Shown here piece by piece: positions 56,193 to 64,000 of a DNA stretch of 64,000 bases (position 1 is the stretch's first letter; every line of letters begins with the position of its first letter). The notes below the pieces were generated by a model, which was not told the origin of the DNA, did no database searches, and saw nothing but the letters and a program-made list of their open reading frames with translations. Made by a program: the position numbers and the translations under genes. Source of the DNA: Stutzerimonas nosocomialis (GTDB taxonomy: Bacteria > Pseudomonadota > Gammaproteobacteria > Pseudomonadales > Pseudomonadaceae); the NCBI RefSeq assembly GCF_005876855.1, contig NZ_QLAE01000005.1:62001-126000 (forward strand). Direction: 5' to 3'.

Positions 56193-57503
56193 TCAGGCCT
56201 GGTGCTTGACCGGCTCCGGCTCCGCTTCCGCATACGCCGTCTGGGCTTCTTCTCCGGCTTCGTGCGGCTGGGCGTCATGGTCGACTTCGGGCGTGTCGGG
56301 CATCAGTTCGAGCACCGTGGGACTGGTGCGCAGCATCGGCGTGAAGTGCCCGTGCGGTTCGGTGAGCAGGTCGAACACGCGGCGCGAGCGGTAGAACGAG
56401 TAGAGCGCCAGAAAGCCGAGGGTGACGGCGAAGAAGACCGGCAGGGCAATGGCGCCGAAGAGCGTCATCAGGCCGCCTGCCACCACCGGGCCGAACGCCG
56501 CGCCGAAGCCGTTGGCCAGCAGCAGCCCGCTGGAGCCGGAGAGGATTTCGTCGGGATGCAGCTGGTCGACCATCTGCGCCACGGCGATCGAATAGATGGA
56601 AAACGCCAGCCCGCCCCAGATGAACATCAACCCGAGCAGCAGCGGGCCGGCGGTGAGCAGGCTCATGCCGACCGCCAGCACCACGGCCAGGGCGACCACC
56701 CAGAGCATCACCAGGCGCCTGTCGTGGGTGTCGGAGAACAGCCCGATCGGCCACTGCAGGACGGCGCCTCCGAGGATCGTCACGCTCATCATCAGGCCCA
56801 CGCCGGCCGCGTCGAAGCCGACCTGGCCGGCATAGACCGGCGCCAGCCCCCAGAACCCGCCGAGCGCAAGGCCCGAAATACCGGCGGCCATCAGTGGCAG
56901 CGGGGCGATACGCGCCAGTTGCAGCAGGTCGGTGCTGGGCACGTCGGGAAGGGTGGGCTGTGCCTGGCGGGTCAGGGTGATCGGCATCAGCGCGCTGCAG
57001 ATCAGGATCGCGGCGAGGGCGAAGAGGGTGAACTGCAGCGGGCTGTCGAGGCTCAGCAATTGCTGGGCGAGGGCCAGCGCGCCCAGGTTGACCGCCATGT
57101 AGAGGGCGAACACCTGGCCGCGCTTGTCGCCGCTGACCTGCGCGTTGAGCCAGCTCTCGATGACCATGTAGAGGGTCACCAGGGCGATGCCGTAGAGCAC
57201 GCGCAGCACCAGCCAAACCCAGGGATTGACGATCAGCACGTGAAGCAGCGCGGCGATCGCGGCCAGGGCGGCATAGAAGGCGAAGGTGCGAATGTGGCCG
57301 ACGCGGCGGATCAGCGAAGGCGCGAGCCAGGTGCCGACCAGGAAGCCGGCGAAGTAGCCGGACATCAGCATGCCGATCAGGCCGGTCGAGTAGCCTTCGG
57401 CGACGCCGCGAAGGGTCAGGAGGGTATTCAGCAGACCATGGCCGAGCAGCAGCAAGGCCACTCCACCCAGCAAGGAACCGATGGGGGCAAGTAAAGAGCT
57501 CAT
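56193..57503 (-). CDS. MFS transporter, YcaD-like
   Basis: 436 residues, 12 membrane segments. N-terminal GHGLLNTLLTLRGVAEGYSTGLIGMLMSGYFAGFLVG and YGIALVTLYMVIESWLNAQV fit the YcaD branch of MFS carriers. The long acidic tail (from about 385) is cytoplasmic. Start ATG 57503; the frame stays open far upstream to 58877, but that is antisense-like shadow of the DUF2254 gene. Substrate unknown. Confidence 0.88.
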   Translation of the reverse strand: MSSLLAPIGSLLGGVALLLLGHGLLNTLLTLRGVAEGYSTGLIGMLMSGYFAGFLVGTWLAPSLIRRVGHIRTFAFYAALAAIAALLHVLIVNPWVWLVLRVLYGIALVTLYMVIESWLNAQVSGDKRGQVFALYMAVNLGALALAQQLLSLDSPLQFTLFALAAILICSALMPITLTRQAQPTLPDVPSTDLLQLARIAPLPLMAAGISGLALGGFWGLAPVYAGQVGFDAAGVGLMMSVTILGGAVLQWPIGLFSDTHDRRLVMLWVVALAVVLAVGMSLLTAGPLLLGLMFIWGGLAFSIYSIAVAQMVDQLHPDEILSGSSGLLLANGFGAAFGPVVAGGLMTLFGAIALPVFFAVTLGFLALYSFYRSRRVFDLLTEPHGHFTPMLRTSPTVLELMPDTPEVDHDAQPHEAGEEAQTAYAEAEPEPVKHQA

Positions 57504-57643
57504 GAAACTACCTAAGCAAATGTGTCCGTGGTGACAAGTTGCCCATTGCCGCAGGCGTCCGTGCGAGAGCGGTAACGTGGCCAATTGTAGGGGAACGCAG
57601 CGCCGACGGCGCCCTTTCTCCAGGCTTGGGCAGCAATTGGCCG

Positions 57644-58975
57644 TCAGGATTCCAAGGGGCTGCCCCTTATCAGTGCATCGTGGTGCCTGATCGCCTCGTT
57701 CAGCCGGTCGACGGCGGCGCCGATCTCGGCCTGGTCGAGCGGATCGGACAGCGAGGCCATGGCCTGGCCGATGACCGCCGCCGCATGGCGCAGCAGCACT
57801 GCTTCGTGGGCCGCGCCGGGGTTGCAGAACAGCAGGTTCTTGTACGCCTGCAGCAGGTTGAGCATCACCTGCACGTCCTCTTTGCCGTAGGTGCACAGCG
57901 GGCCGAAGATGGCATGCAGCATCCGGTGCAGGTCCAGTTCGCGAAAGTACAGCCGCGCCGGCTGGTCGGGCAGGGGCGCGATGTCGAAGTCCGGCAGCTT
58001 CAGGCGCTCCGAGAAGAGCACGCTGAGCATGTCGGTCGCCTTGATGGCCGTGCCCGGGTCGTTGATGCCCGGGCTCAGCGCCTTGGTCGCGATCTCCGTC
58101 ATCTGCTTGAAGCCGAAGAAGAAGTGGTGGCTGGCGTACTCCTCGACGAAGAAGTCGAAGCAGTCCAGCAGCGCGTCCACGGTTTCCTCGTCGGCGTGCC
58201 GGCTCAGCCTGAAAAGCGGGTGCCCGGGCATGACGAAGAACCCGAAGTGCACGCGTACCGTCATCTTCAGGTCGTGGCGGCAGAGCAGGTCGTTGGCGGC
58301 GTCCAGGTTGAGCGCCTTGAAGTAGCCGCTGCGACGGGAGCTGACCACCATCCACTGGTCGTCGTCCGGCCATTGGGGGCGTTGCGGCTGCCGCTCCAGG
58401 TTTTGCTGCTGGCGCAGCAGCTCCTGGCGGGTGTTCTTGAAGATGCCGTGGAGGATGTAGTCGACCTGGATCGATTGCGAGATCCCGCGGATGAAAGCGA
58501 TGAACAGGCAGAGGCTGATGATCCCGAGCGCCAGCGCGACGAAGATGCCGAGGCTCGGGATGGTGATGTCCTCGCCTTCCTGGATGGTCAGGATCAGCAG
58601 CAGCGAATCGATGATCGTGCCCAGGTAGAAGCCGAGGATGATCTGGTGGCTGCGGCTGCTGATCAGGCTCGGGATAACCCGGGGGGAGAGCGTGGAGGAG
58701 GCCGAGTTCAGCACCACCATGACCATGCTGAAGCTGAACACCATCAGCGAGATGATGCCGCCCACCAGGGTGCCGAGAATCAAGCGCGCGTTGTCGGCGT
58801 CGTTCACCAGCCCGAGCCTCACGTCTTCCTTGTACGGCTGCAGCCAGGTCATCTCCAGCACGATGCTTATGACGCAAAGCAGCACCAGGGCGAGGGTGAT
58901 CAGCGCGGGCACGAAGGCGATGCTGCTGACGATGCGCTGATAGAGGCGAAACAGTCGGTTGTTCGTCGCTGCCAT
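57644..58975 (-). CDS. DUF2254 membrane protein
   Basis: 443 residues with four N-terminal membrane segments (about 18-40, 60-85, 105-130, 135-160) and a large soluble part. NSASSTLSPRVIPSLISSRSHQIILGFYLGT and KALSPGINDPGTAI are DUF2254 hallmarks. Function unknown. Start ATG 58975 after GAGAAGG; 14 earlier codons rejected. Confidence 0.87.
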   Translation of the reverse strand: MAATNNRLFRLYQRIVSSIAFVPALITLALVLLCVISIVLEMTWLQPYKEDVRLGLVNDADNARLILGTLVGGIISLMVFSFSMVMVVLNSASSTLSPRVIPSLISSRSHQIILGFYLGTIIDSLLLILTIQEGEDITIPSLGIFVALALGIISLCLFIAFIRGISQSIQVDYILHGIFKNTRQELLRQQQNLERQPQRPQWPDDDQWMVVSSRRSGYFKALNLDAANDLLCRHDLKMTVRVHFGFFVMPGHPLFRLSRHADEETVDALLDCFDFFVEEYASHHFFFGFKQMTEIATKALSPGINDPGTAIKATDMLSVLFSERLKLPDFDIAPLPDQPARLYFRELDLHRMLHAIFGPLCTYGKEDVQVMLNLLQAYKNLLFCNPGAAHEAVLLRHAAAVIGQAMASLSDPLDQAEIGAAVDRLNEAIRHHDALIRGSPLES

Positions 58976-59076
58976 GACCTTCTCGGTTCGGCCTTCTGGC
59001 CGCTGGGTGAGGAGCAAGAGCTTGTGCCCTTTGGCAGTGGCGCCGGACGAATGTTCGCTCCCGACCGGACGATGCG

Positions 59077-59967
59077 TCAGACCGCGTCCGGCGCCAACGT
59101 CGCGATCAGCGCCCGCACGCTGCCGGGCAGGGCGTCCAGTTCGCGGACCAGGATGCTGCGTTCGCGCACCGCCCAGGGTTCGTCCAGGGACACGGTGGCC
59201 AGCTGCATGGTGCGGCTGTGCCGCCGCGCCGCCGACTCGGGAATGATGCCGATGCCGACGCCGGCTTCGATCATCCGGCAGATGGCCTCGAAGCTGGACA
59301 TCTGGATGCGCAGCGAAAGCGTCTCGCCGAGGCGCTCGACCTGGTCGCGCAGGAAGCTGAGCAGCGTGCTGCCTTCGTGCAGGCCGATGTGCTGGTAGGC
59401 CAGCGTCTGTCGCAGGCTCACCTGCTTTTCGGTGGCCAGCGGATGGCCGATCGGCAGCGCCAGCAGCAGCCGGTCGGTGCTGAAGTGCATCACCTGCAGG
59501 CCGCTGGCTTCCACGGGGCCGGCGATGATGCCGAGGTCGGCCGCGCCGTCGAGCACGCCACGCACGATGTCGCGCGAGAGCCGCTCCTGCAGGTCGACGC
59601 TGACGCCCGGACGAGCGGCGAGGAAGCCGGCAAGGATCTCCGGCAGGAATTCGGTCACCGCCGTGGTGTTGGCGAAGATGCGGATATGCCCGGCGGCGTC
59701 GGTCCCGTAGTCGGTGAACTCGCTCTTCAGGTAATCGACCTGGCGCAGGATCAGCCGCGCGTGCTGCAGCAACCGGTGGCCCGCGGGCGTCAGCTCCACG
59801 CCACGGCTGTCGCGGTAGAGCAGGCGGGTGCCGAGCTGCCCTTCGAGCGTCTTGATCCGGGCGCTGGCCGCCGCCGGCGAGAGGTGCGCGCGGCGGGCGC
59901 CCTGGGTCAGGCTCGGCGACTCGGCGATATGGATGAAAAGGCGCAGGTCGGCCAGATCGAAATGCAT
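59077..59967 (-). CDS. LysR-family regulator of the divergent itaconate-type operon
   Basis: 296 residues. HTH: LADLRLFIHIAESPSLTQGARRAHLSPAAASARIKTLEGQLG. ATG 59967 with GAGGAC upstream preferred over GTG 59982. Divergent from the hydratase-dehydrogenase-VOC-PrpD genes, as for P. aeruginosa PA0877 (RipR) and PA0878-PA0881. Inverted and direct repeats between the two (59995-60050) are likely binding sites. Effector probably an itaconate-type acid or its CoA ester; inference. Confidence 0.87.
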   Translation of the reverse strand: MHFDLADLRLFIHIAESPSLTQGARRAHLSPAAASARIKTLEGQLGTRLLYRDSRGVELTPAGHRLLQHARLILRQVDYLKSEFTDYGTDAAGHIRIFANTTAVTEFLPEILAGFLAARPGVSVDLQERLSRDIVRGVLDGAADLGIIAGPVEASGLQVMHFSTDRLLLALPIGHPLATEKQVSLRQTLAYQHIGLHEGSTLLSFLRDQVERLGETLSLRIQMSSFEAICRMIEAGVGIGIIPESAARRHSRTMQLATVSLDEPWAVRERSILVRELDALPGSVRALIATLAPDAV

Positions 59968-59994
59968 GCTCGTTGTCCTCACAACCCTGTGGTG

Positions 59995-60050
59995 GGCGTT
60001 CAGTTTATACGAACGCCGGTGTCATGAATTACAAATTCACAGAACGCCGG
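59995..60050. promoter_or_regulatory. LysR-type operator cluster for the itaconate-type operon
   Basis: GGCGTTC (59995-60001) and GAACGCC (60011-60017) form a dyad with 9-base spacer. GAACGCCGG recurs directly at 60042-60050, 31 bases after the copy at 60011. Between them lies TGAATT-ACA-AATTCA (60025-60039), a second dyad. The helical phasing (about three turns) fits a LysR tetramer covering recall and activation sites. Confidence 0.6.
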
Positions 60051-60098
60051 GGCCGGGCGCATGCTGGCACTACAACAACTAGCCGCGGATGACCTTCG

Positions 60099-60926
60099 AT
60101 GACCGACGCAGCACCTTCTGCCTGGATCGGGCGAACCGAACAAGCCCACGATCAACTCAGCCGAAACCTGCTCAAGCGTATCTCCGCCACCCTGGGCGAA
60201 CCCGCCGTGGGGCATGGCGAGCCGCTGCCGCCGCTGTGGCAATGGTGCTTTTTCCAGGAGCCGCTGGACGAGCGTGAGCTCGGGCAGGACGGTCATCCGG
60301 CCCGAGGGGGCTTCCTGCCCCCTGCCGACAACCGCAACCGCATGTGGGCCGGCGGACGTGTCGAGTTCTTCGAGCCGTTGATCGCCGGAGGCGAGGCGAC
60401 GCGCATCTCCACCATCACCCAGGTCGAGGAAAAGCAGGGCCGTACCGGCTCGCTGCTGTTCGTCACCGTGCGCCACGACTACATGCAGGAGGGCCGCCTG
60501 GCGATTCGCGAAGAGCAGGACATCGTCTACCGCGAGCCCAGCCCGCCGAAGACCAGCAGCACCGAGGCGTTGATCCAGGGCGACTGGCGCGAGCCGGTCA
60601 ACCCGACCCCGACGTTGCTGTTCCGCTATTCGGCGGTGACCTTCAACGGCCACCGCATCCATTACGACTGGCCCTACGTCACCGAGACCGAAGGCTATTC
60701 CGGGCTGGTGGTCCACGGCCCGCTGATCGCGACGCTCAGCCTGCGCGCGTTCTGCCGTGCCAACCCGCAGGCGCAGCTCAAGCGTTTCGCCTACCGCGGC
60801 CTGCGCCCGCTGATCGCCCCGCAGCCGTTCGAGGTGGGCGGGCGCATCGTCGCGCCGGGCAAGGCCGAACTCTGGGCCGGCGACGGCAGCGGCGTGGCTC
60901 AGAAGGCCGAGGTGGAATTCGAGTAA
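60099..60926 (+). CDS. Itaconyl-CoA hydratase-like MaoC/HTD2 dehydratase
   Basis: 275 residues, FAS1-like/HTD2-type hotdog dehydratase. WQWCFFQEPL, GGFLPPADNRNRMWAGGRVEFFEPL and the catalytic-type FNGHRIHYDWPYVTETEGYSGLVVHGPLIA (His and Asp of the hydratase motif) match the mesaconyl-C4-CoA / itaconyl-CoA hydratase group. In P. aeruginosa this gene (PA0878, ripB/ich) hydrates itaconyl-CoA to citramalyl-CoA. The CoA transferase and citramalyl-CoA lyase expected downstream lie beyond the window. Confidence 0.85.
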   Translation: MTDAAPSAWIGRTEQAHDQLSRNLLKRISATLGEPAVGHGEPLPPLWQWCFFQEPLDERELGQDGHPARGGFLPPADNRNRMWAGGRVEFFEPLIAGGEATRISTITQVEEKQGRTGSLLFVTVRHDYMQEGRLAIREEQDIVYREPSPPKTSSTEALIQGDWREPVNPTPTLLFRYSAVTFNGHRIHYDWPYVTETEGYSGLVVHGPLIATLSLRAFCRANPQAQLKRFAYRGLRPLIAPQPFEVGGRIVAPGKAELWAGDGSGVAQKAEVEFE

Positions 60927-60934
60927 GGCACATC

Positions 60935-60977
60935 TCTCGTCCCGGCCCTGTCCCGAGGAAAGGGCCGGGCGACGAGA
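60935..60977 (+). repeat. Strong hairpin between hydratase and dehydrogenase genes
   Basis: TCTCGTC-CCGGCCCT (60935-60949) pairs with AGGGCCGG-GC-GACGAGA (60961-60977): 15 pairs with a two-base bulge. It begins 8 bases after the hydratase stop within a 144-bp gap and has no T-tract. It may be an RNA-processing or differential-stability element. Confidence 0.65.
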
Positions 60978-61070
60978 AAGGATCAGCGGCGGCGACCACC
61001 TGGCCGTTGCCAACAGAACGACGACTCAGCGCAACAGGCGCACCGGCAAGAAGCTTTCGAGGAACCCGAG

Positions 61071-62234
61071 ATGAACGCGAACAAGATCGAAGAACTGAAT
61101 TTCATCCGTGAAGGCGTGCGCGGCCTCTGTGCGGAGTTCCCGGCCGAATACTGGCGTCGGATCGACGAGGAGAAGGGCTTTCCAGAAGCCTTCGTCACCG
61201 CGCTGACCCAGGCCGGCTGGCTGTCGGCGATGATTCCGGAAGAATACGGCGGCTCCGGCCTGGGCCTGGCCGAAGCCTCGGTCATCCTCGAGGAAGTGAA
61301 CCGCTGCGGCGGCAACTCCGGCACCGTGCACGGCCAGATGTACAACATGTTCACCCTGCTCAGGAACGGCAGCGACGAACAGAAGCGCTTCTACCTGCCG
61401 AAACTCGCCAGCGGCGAGCTGCGCCTGCAGTCCATGGGCGTCACCGAGCCCACCACCGGCACCGATACCACCAAGATCAAGACCACGGCGGTCAGGCAGG
61501 GCGACAAGTACGTCATCAATGGCCAGAAGGTGTGGATCTCGCGCATCCAGCATTCGGACCTGATGATTCTCCTGGCGCGCACCACGCCGCTGGCGGAGGT
61601 GAAGAAGAAGTCCGAGGGCATGTCGATCTTCCTGGTCGACCTGCGCGAAGCCATCGGCAACGGCCTGACCGTGCAGCCGATCGCCAACATGGTCAACCAC
61701 GAGACCAACGAGCTGTTCTTCGACAACCTGGAAATCCCGGCCAGCAGCCTGATCGGCGAAGAGGGCAAGGGCTTCCGCTACATCCTCGACGGCCTCAACG
61801 CCGAACGCACCCTGATCGCCGCCGAATGCATCGGCGACGGCCGCTGGTTCATCGAGAAGGCCAGCCAGTACGCCCGCGACCGCGTGGTGTTCGGCCGTCC
61901 GATCGGACAGAACCAGGGCGTGCAGTTCCCCATCGCCGAAGCGCACATCGAGGTGGAAGCCGCGGACCTGATGCGCTGGCGCGCCTGCGAGGAATACGAC
62001 AGCGGCAAGAACGCCGGCGCCGCCGCCAACATGGCCAAGTACCTCGCGGCCAAGGCCAGTTGGGAGGCCGCCAATGCCTGCCTGCAGACCCATGGCGGCT
62101 TCGGCTTCGCCAACGAATACGACGTCGAGCGCAAGTTCCGCGAAACGCGCCTGTACCAGGTGGCGCCGATCTCCACCAACCTGATCCTGTCGTACGTGGC
62201 CGAGCACCTGCTCGAGCTGCCGCGCTCGTTCTGA
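61071..62234 (+). CDS. Acyl-CoA dehydrogenase
   Basis: 387 residues, FAD flavoprotein. MGVTEPTTGTDTTKIKT (flavin loop) and the C-terminal LQTHGGFGFANEYDVERKFRETRLYQVAPISTNLI are family signatures. Third-domain helices complete. In the P. aeruginosa locus the equivalent (PA0879) accompanies the itaconate genes without an assigned step. Ribosome site GAGGAA. Confidence 0.92.
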   Translation: MNANKIEELNFIREGVRGLCAEFPAEYWRRIDEEKGFPEAFVTALTQAGWLSAMIPEEYGGSGLGLAEASVILEEVNRCGGNSGTVHGQMYNMFTLLRNGSDEQKRFYLPKLASGELRLQSMGVTEPTTGTDTTKIKTTAVRQGDKYVINGQKVWISRIQHSDLMILLARTTPLAEVKKKSEGMSIFLVDLREAIGNGLTVQPIANMVNHETNELFFDNLEIPASSLIGEEGKGFRYILDGLNAERTLIAAECIGDGRWFIEKASQYARDRVVFGRPIGQNQGVQFPIAEAHIEVEAADLMRWRACEEYDSGKNAGAAANMAKYLAAKASWEAANACLQTHGGFGFANEYDVERKFRETRLYQVAPISTNLILSYVAEHLLELPRSF

Positions 62235-62244
62235 CGGCGAGCGC

Positions 62245-62323
62245 AGGGTGGATCGGGGCGCGCATCGTCGCGCCGCGAATCCGCCGCCGCGTGGTGGAAA
62301 TGCTTCGCGATTTCCGCCCTACG
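62245..62323. repeat. Tandem hairpin extragenic repeat inside the operon
   Basis: Two stems in 79 bases: GGTGGAT (62247-62253) with AATCCGCC (62278-62285), and GGTGGAAAT with ATTTCCGCC (62310-62318). The ends read AGGGTGGA and CCGCCCTACG, the boundary type of short extragenic repeats common in the stutzeri/mendocina groups as I remember them. It fills the gap between the dehydrogenase and VOC genes. The VOC ribosome site lies just outside. Confidence 0.6.
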
Positions 62324-62340
62324 AAAGAGGGGAGAGCGTC

Positions 62341-62724
62341 ATGAATATCAGCCACCTCGACCACCTGGTCCTCACCGTCGACGACCTCGAGGCAACGACC
62401 GATTTCTACACGCGCGTGCTCGGCATGCGGGCGGTGACCTTCGGCGAAGGGCGCAAGGCACTCGCCTTCGGCCAGCAGAAGATCAACCTGCACCAGGCCG
62501 GGCGCGAATTCGAACCCAGGGCCGGGCGGCCGACGCCCGGCTCGGCGGACCTCTGCTTCATCGTCGCGACACCGCTGGACGAGGTCGTTGCACACCTCGA
62601 ACGCCAGGGCGTCGCGCGCGTCGAGGGGCCGGTGCAGCGCACCGGCGCCACCGGGCCGATCCGCTCGGTGTACGTGCGCGACCCCGATCAGAACCTCATC
62701 GAACTCTCCCAACCGATTGGCTAA
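62341..62724 (+). CDS. VOC-family (glyoxalase/dioxygenase) protein
   Basis: 127 residues: ISHLDHLVLTVDDLEATTDFYTRVLGM and IRSVYVRDPDQNLIELSQ form a single-domain VOC fold with metal ligands His (HLDHL), His and Glu (IELS). The P. aeruginosa equivalent (PA0880) is annotated a ring-cleaving dioxygenase, without proof. Ribosome site GAGGGGAGAG; 18 bases before the PrpD-like gene. Confidence 0.87.
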   Translation: MNISHLDHLVLTVDDLEATTDFYTRVLGMRAVTFGEGRKALAFGQQKINLHQAGREFEPRAGRPTPGSADLCFIVATPLDEVVAHLERQGVARVEGPVQRTGATGPIRSVYVRDPDQNLIELSQPIG

Positions 62725-62742
62725 CCCCCTGGAGCCGATAGC

Positions 62743-64000
62743 ATGAGCCAGCACACCCACGCGTTGACCGAATTTCTCGCCGGGCTGCGTTACGAGCAGA
62801 TCCCCGATGCGGTGCTCGCCCGCACCGAAGACCTGTTCCTGGACTGGCTCGGCTCTGCCCTGGCCAGCGCCGGTGCGCACCCGATTCCGCTGTTCGAGCG
62901 CTATGCGCAGGAGATGGGGCCCACGTCCGGACCCTCCCGCATCTTCGTCAACCGGGGCAGCAGCTCGGCCTATTTCGCCGCGCTGGTGAATGGCGCGAGC
63001 TCCCACCTGGTGGAGCAGGACGACCTGCACAACAGCTCGGTGCTGCACCCGGCCACCGTGGTGTTCCCGGCCGCGCTGGCCGCGGCGCAGCATCTGCGCA
63101 AGTCCGGCCGCGAGCTGCTGCTGGCCTCGGTGGCCGGCTATGAGGCGGGCATCCGCATCGGCGAGTTCCTCGGTCGCTCGCACTACCGCATCTTCCACAC
63201 CACCGCCACGGTCGGCACCCTGGCCGCCGCGGTGGCGGTGGGCAAGCTGCTGGAGTTCGACCAGAAGCAGTTCACCCATCTGCTCGGCAGCGCCGGCACC
63301 CAGGCCGCCGGGCTCTGGGAGTTCCTGCGTGATGCCGCCGATTCCAAGCAGCTGCACACCGCCAAGGCCGCCGCCGATGGCCTGCTCGCCGCCTACCTGA
63401 CCCGCGAGGGCCTGACCGGCGCGCAGAACATCCTCGAAGGCGAGCAGGGCATGGCGGCGGGCATGTCGACCGACGCCGATCCGAGCAAGCTGTCCGACCG
63501 CCTCGGCACGCGCTGGGCGCTGGCGGAAACCTCCTTCAAGTTCCACGCCTCCTGCCGCCACACGCACCCGGCGGCCGATGCGCTGCTGGCGCTGATGCAG
63601 CGCGAAGGCCTGCGAGCCGACGCCATCGCCAGCGTCACCACCCGCGTGCACCAGGGCGCCATCGACGTACTCGGCCGCGTGACCGTGCCGCAGACGGTGC
63701 ACCAGGCAAAATTCTCCATGGGCACGGTGCTCGGGCTGATCGCCGTGCATGGCAAGGCCGGGTTGACCGAATTCCATGAGCTGGCACTGACCGATCCGGC
63801 GGTGGCGGCCTTCCGCGACAAGGTCAGCATGATTCTGGACCCCGAGGTCGACGGCGCCTATCCGGCGCGCTGGCTCGGCCGCGTCGAGGTCACCACCTCC
63901 GACGGCCGCAGGCTGCAGGGCGCCATCGACGAACCCAAGGGCGATCCGGGCAACACGCTCAGCCGTGAAGAGCTGGAAGACAAGTTCCGCCGCCTGGTGC
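62743..64000 (+). CDS. MmgE/PrpD-family protein (3' truncated)
   Basis: 419 codons visible, open to the right edge. SSHLVEQDDLHNSSVLHPATVVFPAALAAAQ carries the Asp/His pattern of the MmgE/PrpD dehydratases, and CRHTHPAADALL, the second substrate-binding block. Typical members are 450-485 residues, so little is missing. In the P. aeruginosa itaconate cluster the equivalent is PA0881. Possibly isomerises or dehydrates a methyl-branched C5/C6 acid. The start ATG 62743 follows GGAGCC. Confidence 0.88.
   Translation, partial: MSQHTHALTEFLAGLRYEQIPDAVLARTEDLFLDWLGSALASAGAHPIPLFERYAQEMGPTSGPSRIFVNRGSSSAYFAALVNGASSHLVEQDDLHNSSVLHPATVVFPAALAAAQHLRKSGRELLLASVAGYEAGIRIGEFLGRSHYRIFHTTATVGTLAAAVAVGKLLEFDQKQFTHLLGSAGTQAAGLWEFLRDAADSKQLHTAKAAADGLLAAYLTREGLTGAQNILEGEQGMAAGMSTDADPSKLSDRLGTRWALAETSFKFHASCRHTHPAADALLALMQREGLRADAIASVTTRVHQGAIDVLGRVTVPQTVHQAKFSMGTVLGLIAVHGKAGLTEFHELALTDPAVAAFRDKVSMILDPEVDGAYPARWLGRVEVTTSDGRRLQGAIDEPKGDPGNTLSREELEDKFRRLV

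Noticed and set aside
57504-58877. Upstream extension of the YcaD-like MFS frame to 58877
   Set aside because: The extension lies over the DUF2254 gene in another frame and is Arg/Pro/Ala-rich shadow sequence; the transporter begins properly at 57503.
1-64000. Search by eye for tRNA, rRNA, CRISPR arrays, insertion sequences, prophage or integrase genes
   Set aside because: No cloverleaf-like gene, evenly spaced repeats, transposase or integrase frames were seen; a dedicated scan (tRNAscan, ISfinder, CRISPR finder) would settle it.

Overview
The window is a stretch of high-GC gammaproteobacterial chromosome, almost certainly from the Pseudomonadaceae. The evidence is the gene families and their order: flgE/flgFGHIJKL with an RpoN-type promoter, a prc neighbourhood beside an EAL-CBS-GGDEF protein, apeB-rluA-minEDC-htrB, the NAGGN osmoprotectant cluster followed by mnmC, a two-domain PPK2 and a thiolase, fumC-DUF2059-bolA-trhO, and a LysR-controlled itaconate-type catabolic cluster. 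As I remember it, several of these blocks match the gene order of P. aeruginosa, but they are joined differently here. That would fit another lineage such as the stutzeri/mendocina groups; the species cannot be fixed from the sequence. No rRNA, tRNA, CRISPR array, insertion sequence or prophage was seen.

Layout. 1-9054: end of flgE, a double hairpin/terminator, a sigma-54 promoter, then flgFGHIJKL (distal rod, L and P rings, rod cap/muramidase, hook-filament junction). 9055-11575: a ComEA-like HhH protein, a 385-bp non-coding interval with an AT-rich patch, stacked hairpins and a perfect DnaA box, a DUF1232 protein, and a tightly coupled HTH / unknown / Sel1 trio. 11542-21390: EAL-CBS-GGDEF protein, prc, quinone oxidoreductase, apeB, methyltransferase, rluA, minEDC. 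21572-28436: lauroyltransferase, an overlapping hydrolase-MlaA pair, small membrane proteins, SDR, MFS and small conserved proteins.

28467-36791: the NAGGN osmolyte locus (amidotransferase, GNAT/ATP-grasp synthetase, M42-type peptidase) followed on the same strand by a 7TM hybrid histidine kinase and faced by a MarR regulator. 36788-46338: LysR/DUF1127 pair, TauE exporter with a small coupled upstream ORF, mnmC, polyphosphate:AMP phosphotransferase, thiolase, EamA transporter, fumC. 46516-50891: DUF2059, bolA, trhO, DsbA-like protein and an ABC exporter. 51109-59967: HBM chemoreceptor with a sigma-28 promoter, APC permease, YdjM-like hydrolase, arfB, MFS, DUF2254, LysR. 60099-64000: divergent catabolic operon (itaconyl-CoA hydratase-like, acyl-CoA dehydrogenase, VOC protein, MmgE/PrpD cut by the window edge).

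Most of the window is ordinary core genome. The stretches least explained by known features are the DnaA-box/hairpin interval at 9690-9842, the HTH-unknown-Sel1 trio at 10414-11575, the small coupled ORF before tauE, and several unusually clean inverted repeats: inside the DUF2061 gene end, in the itaconate-type promoter and between its genes. I did not find a convincing new defence or mobile system.
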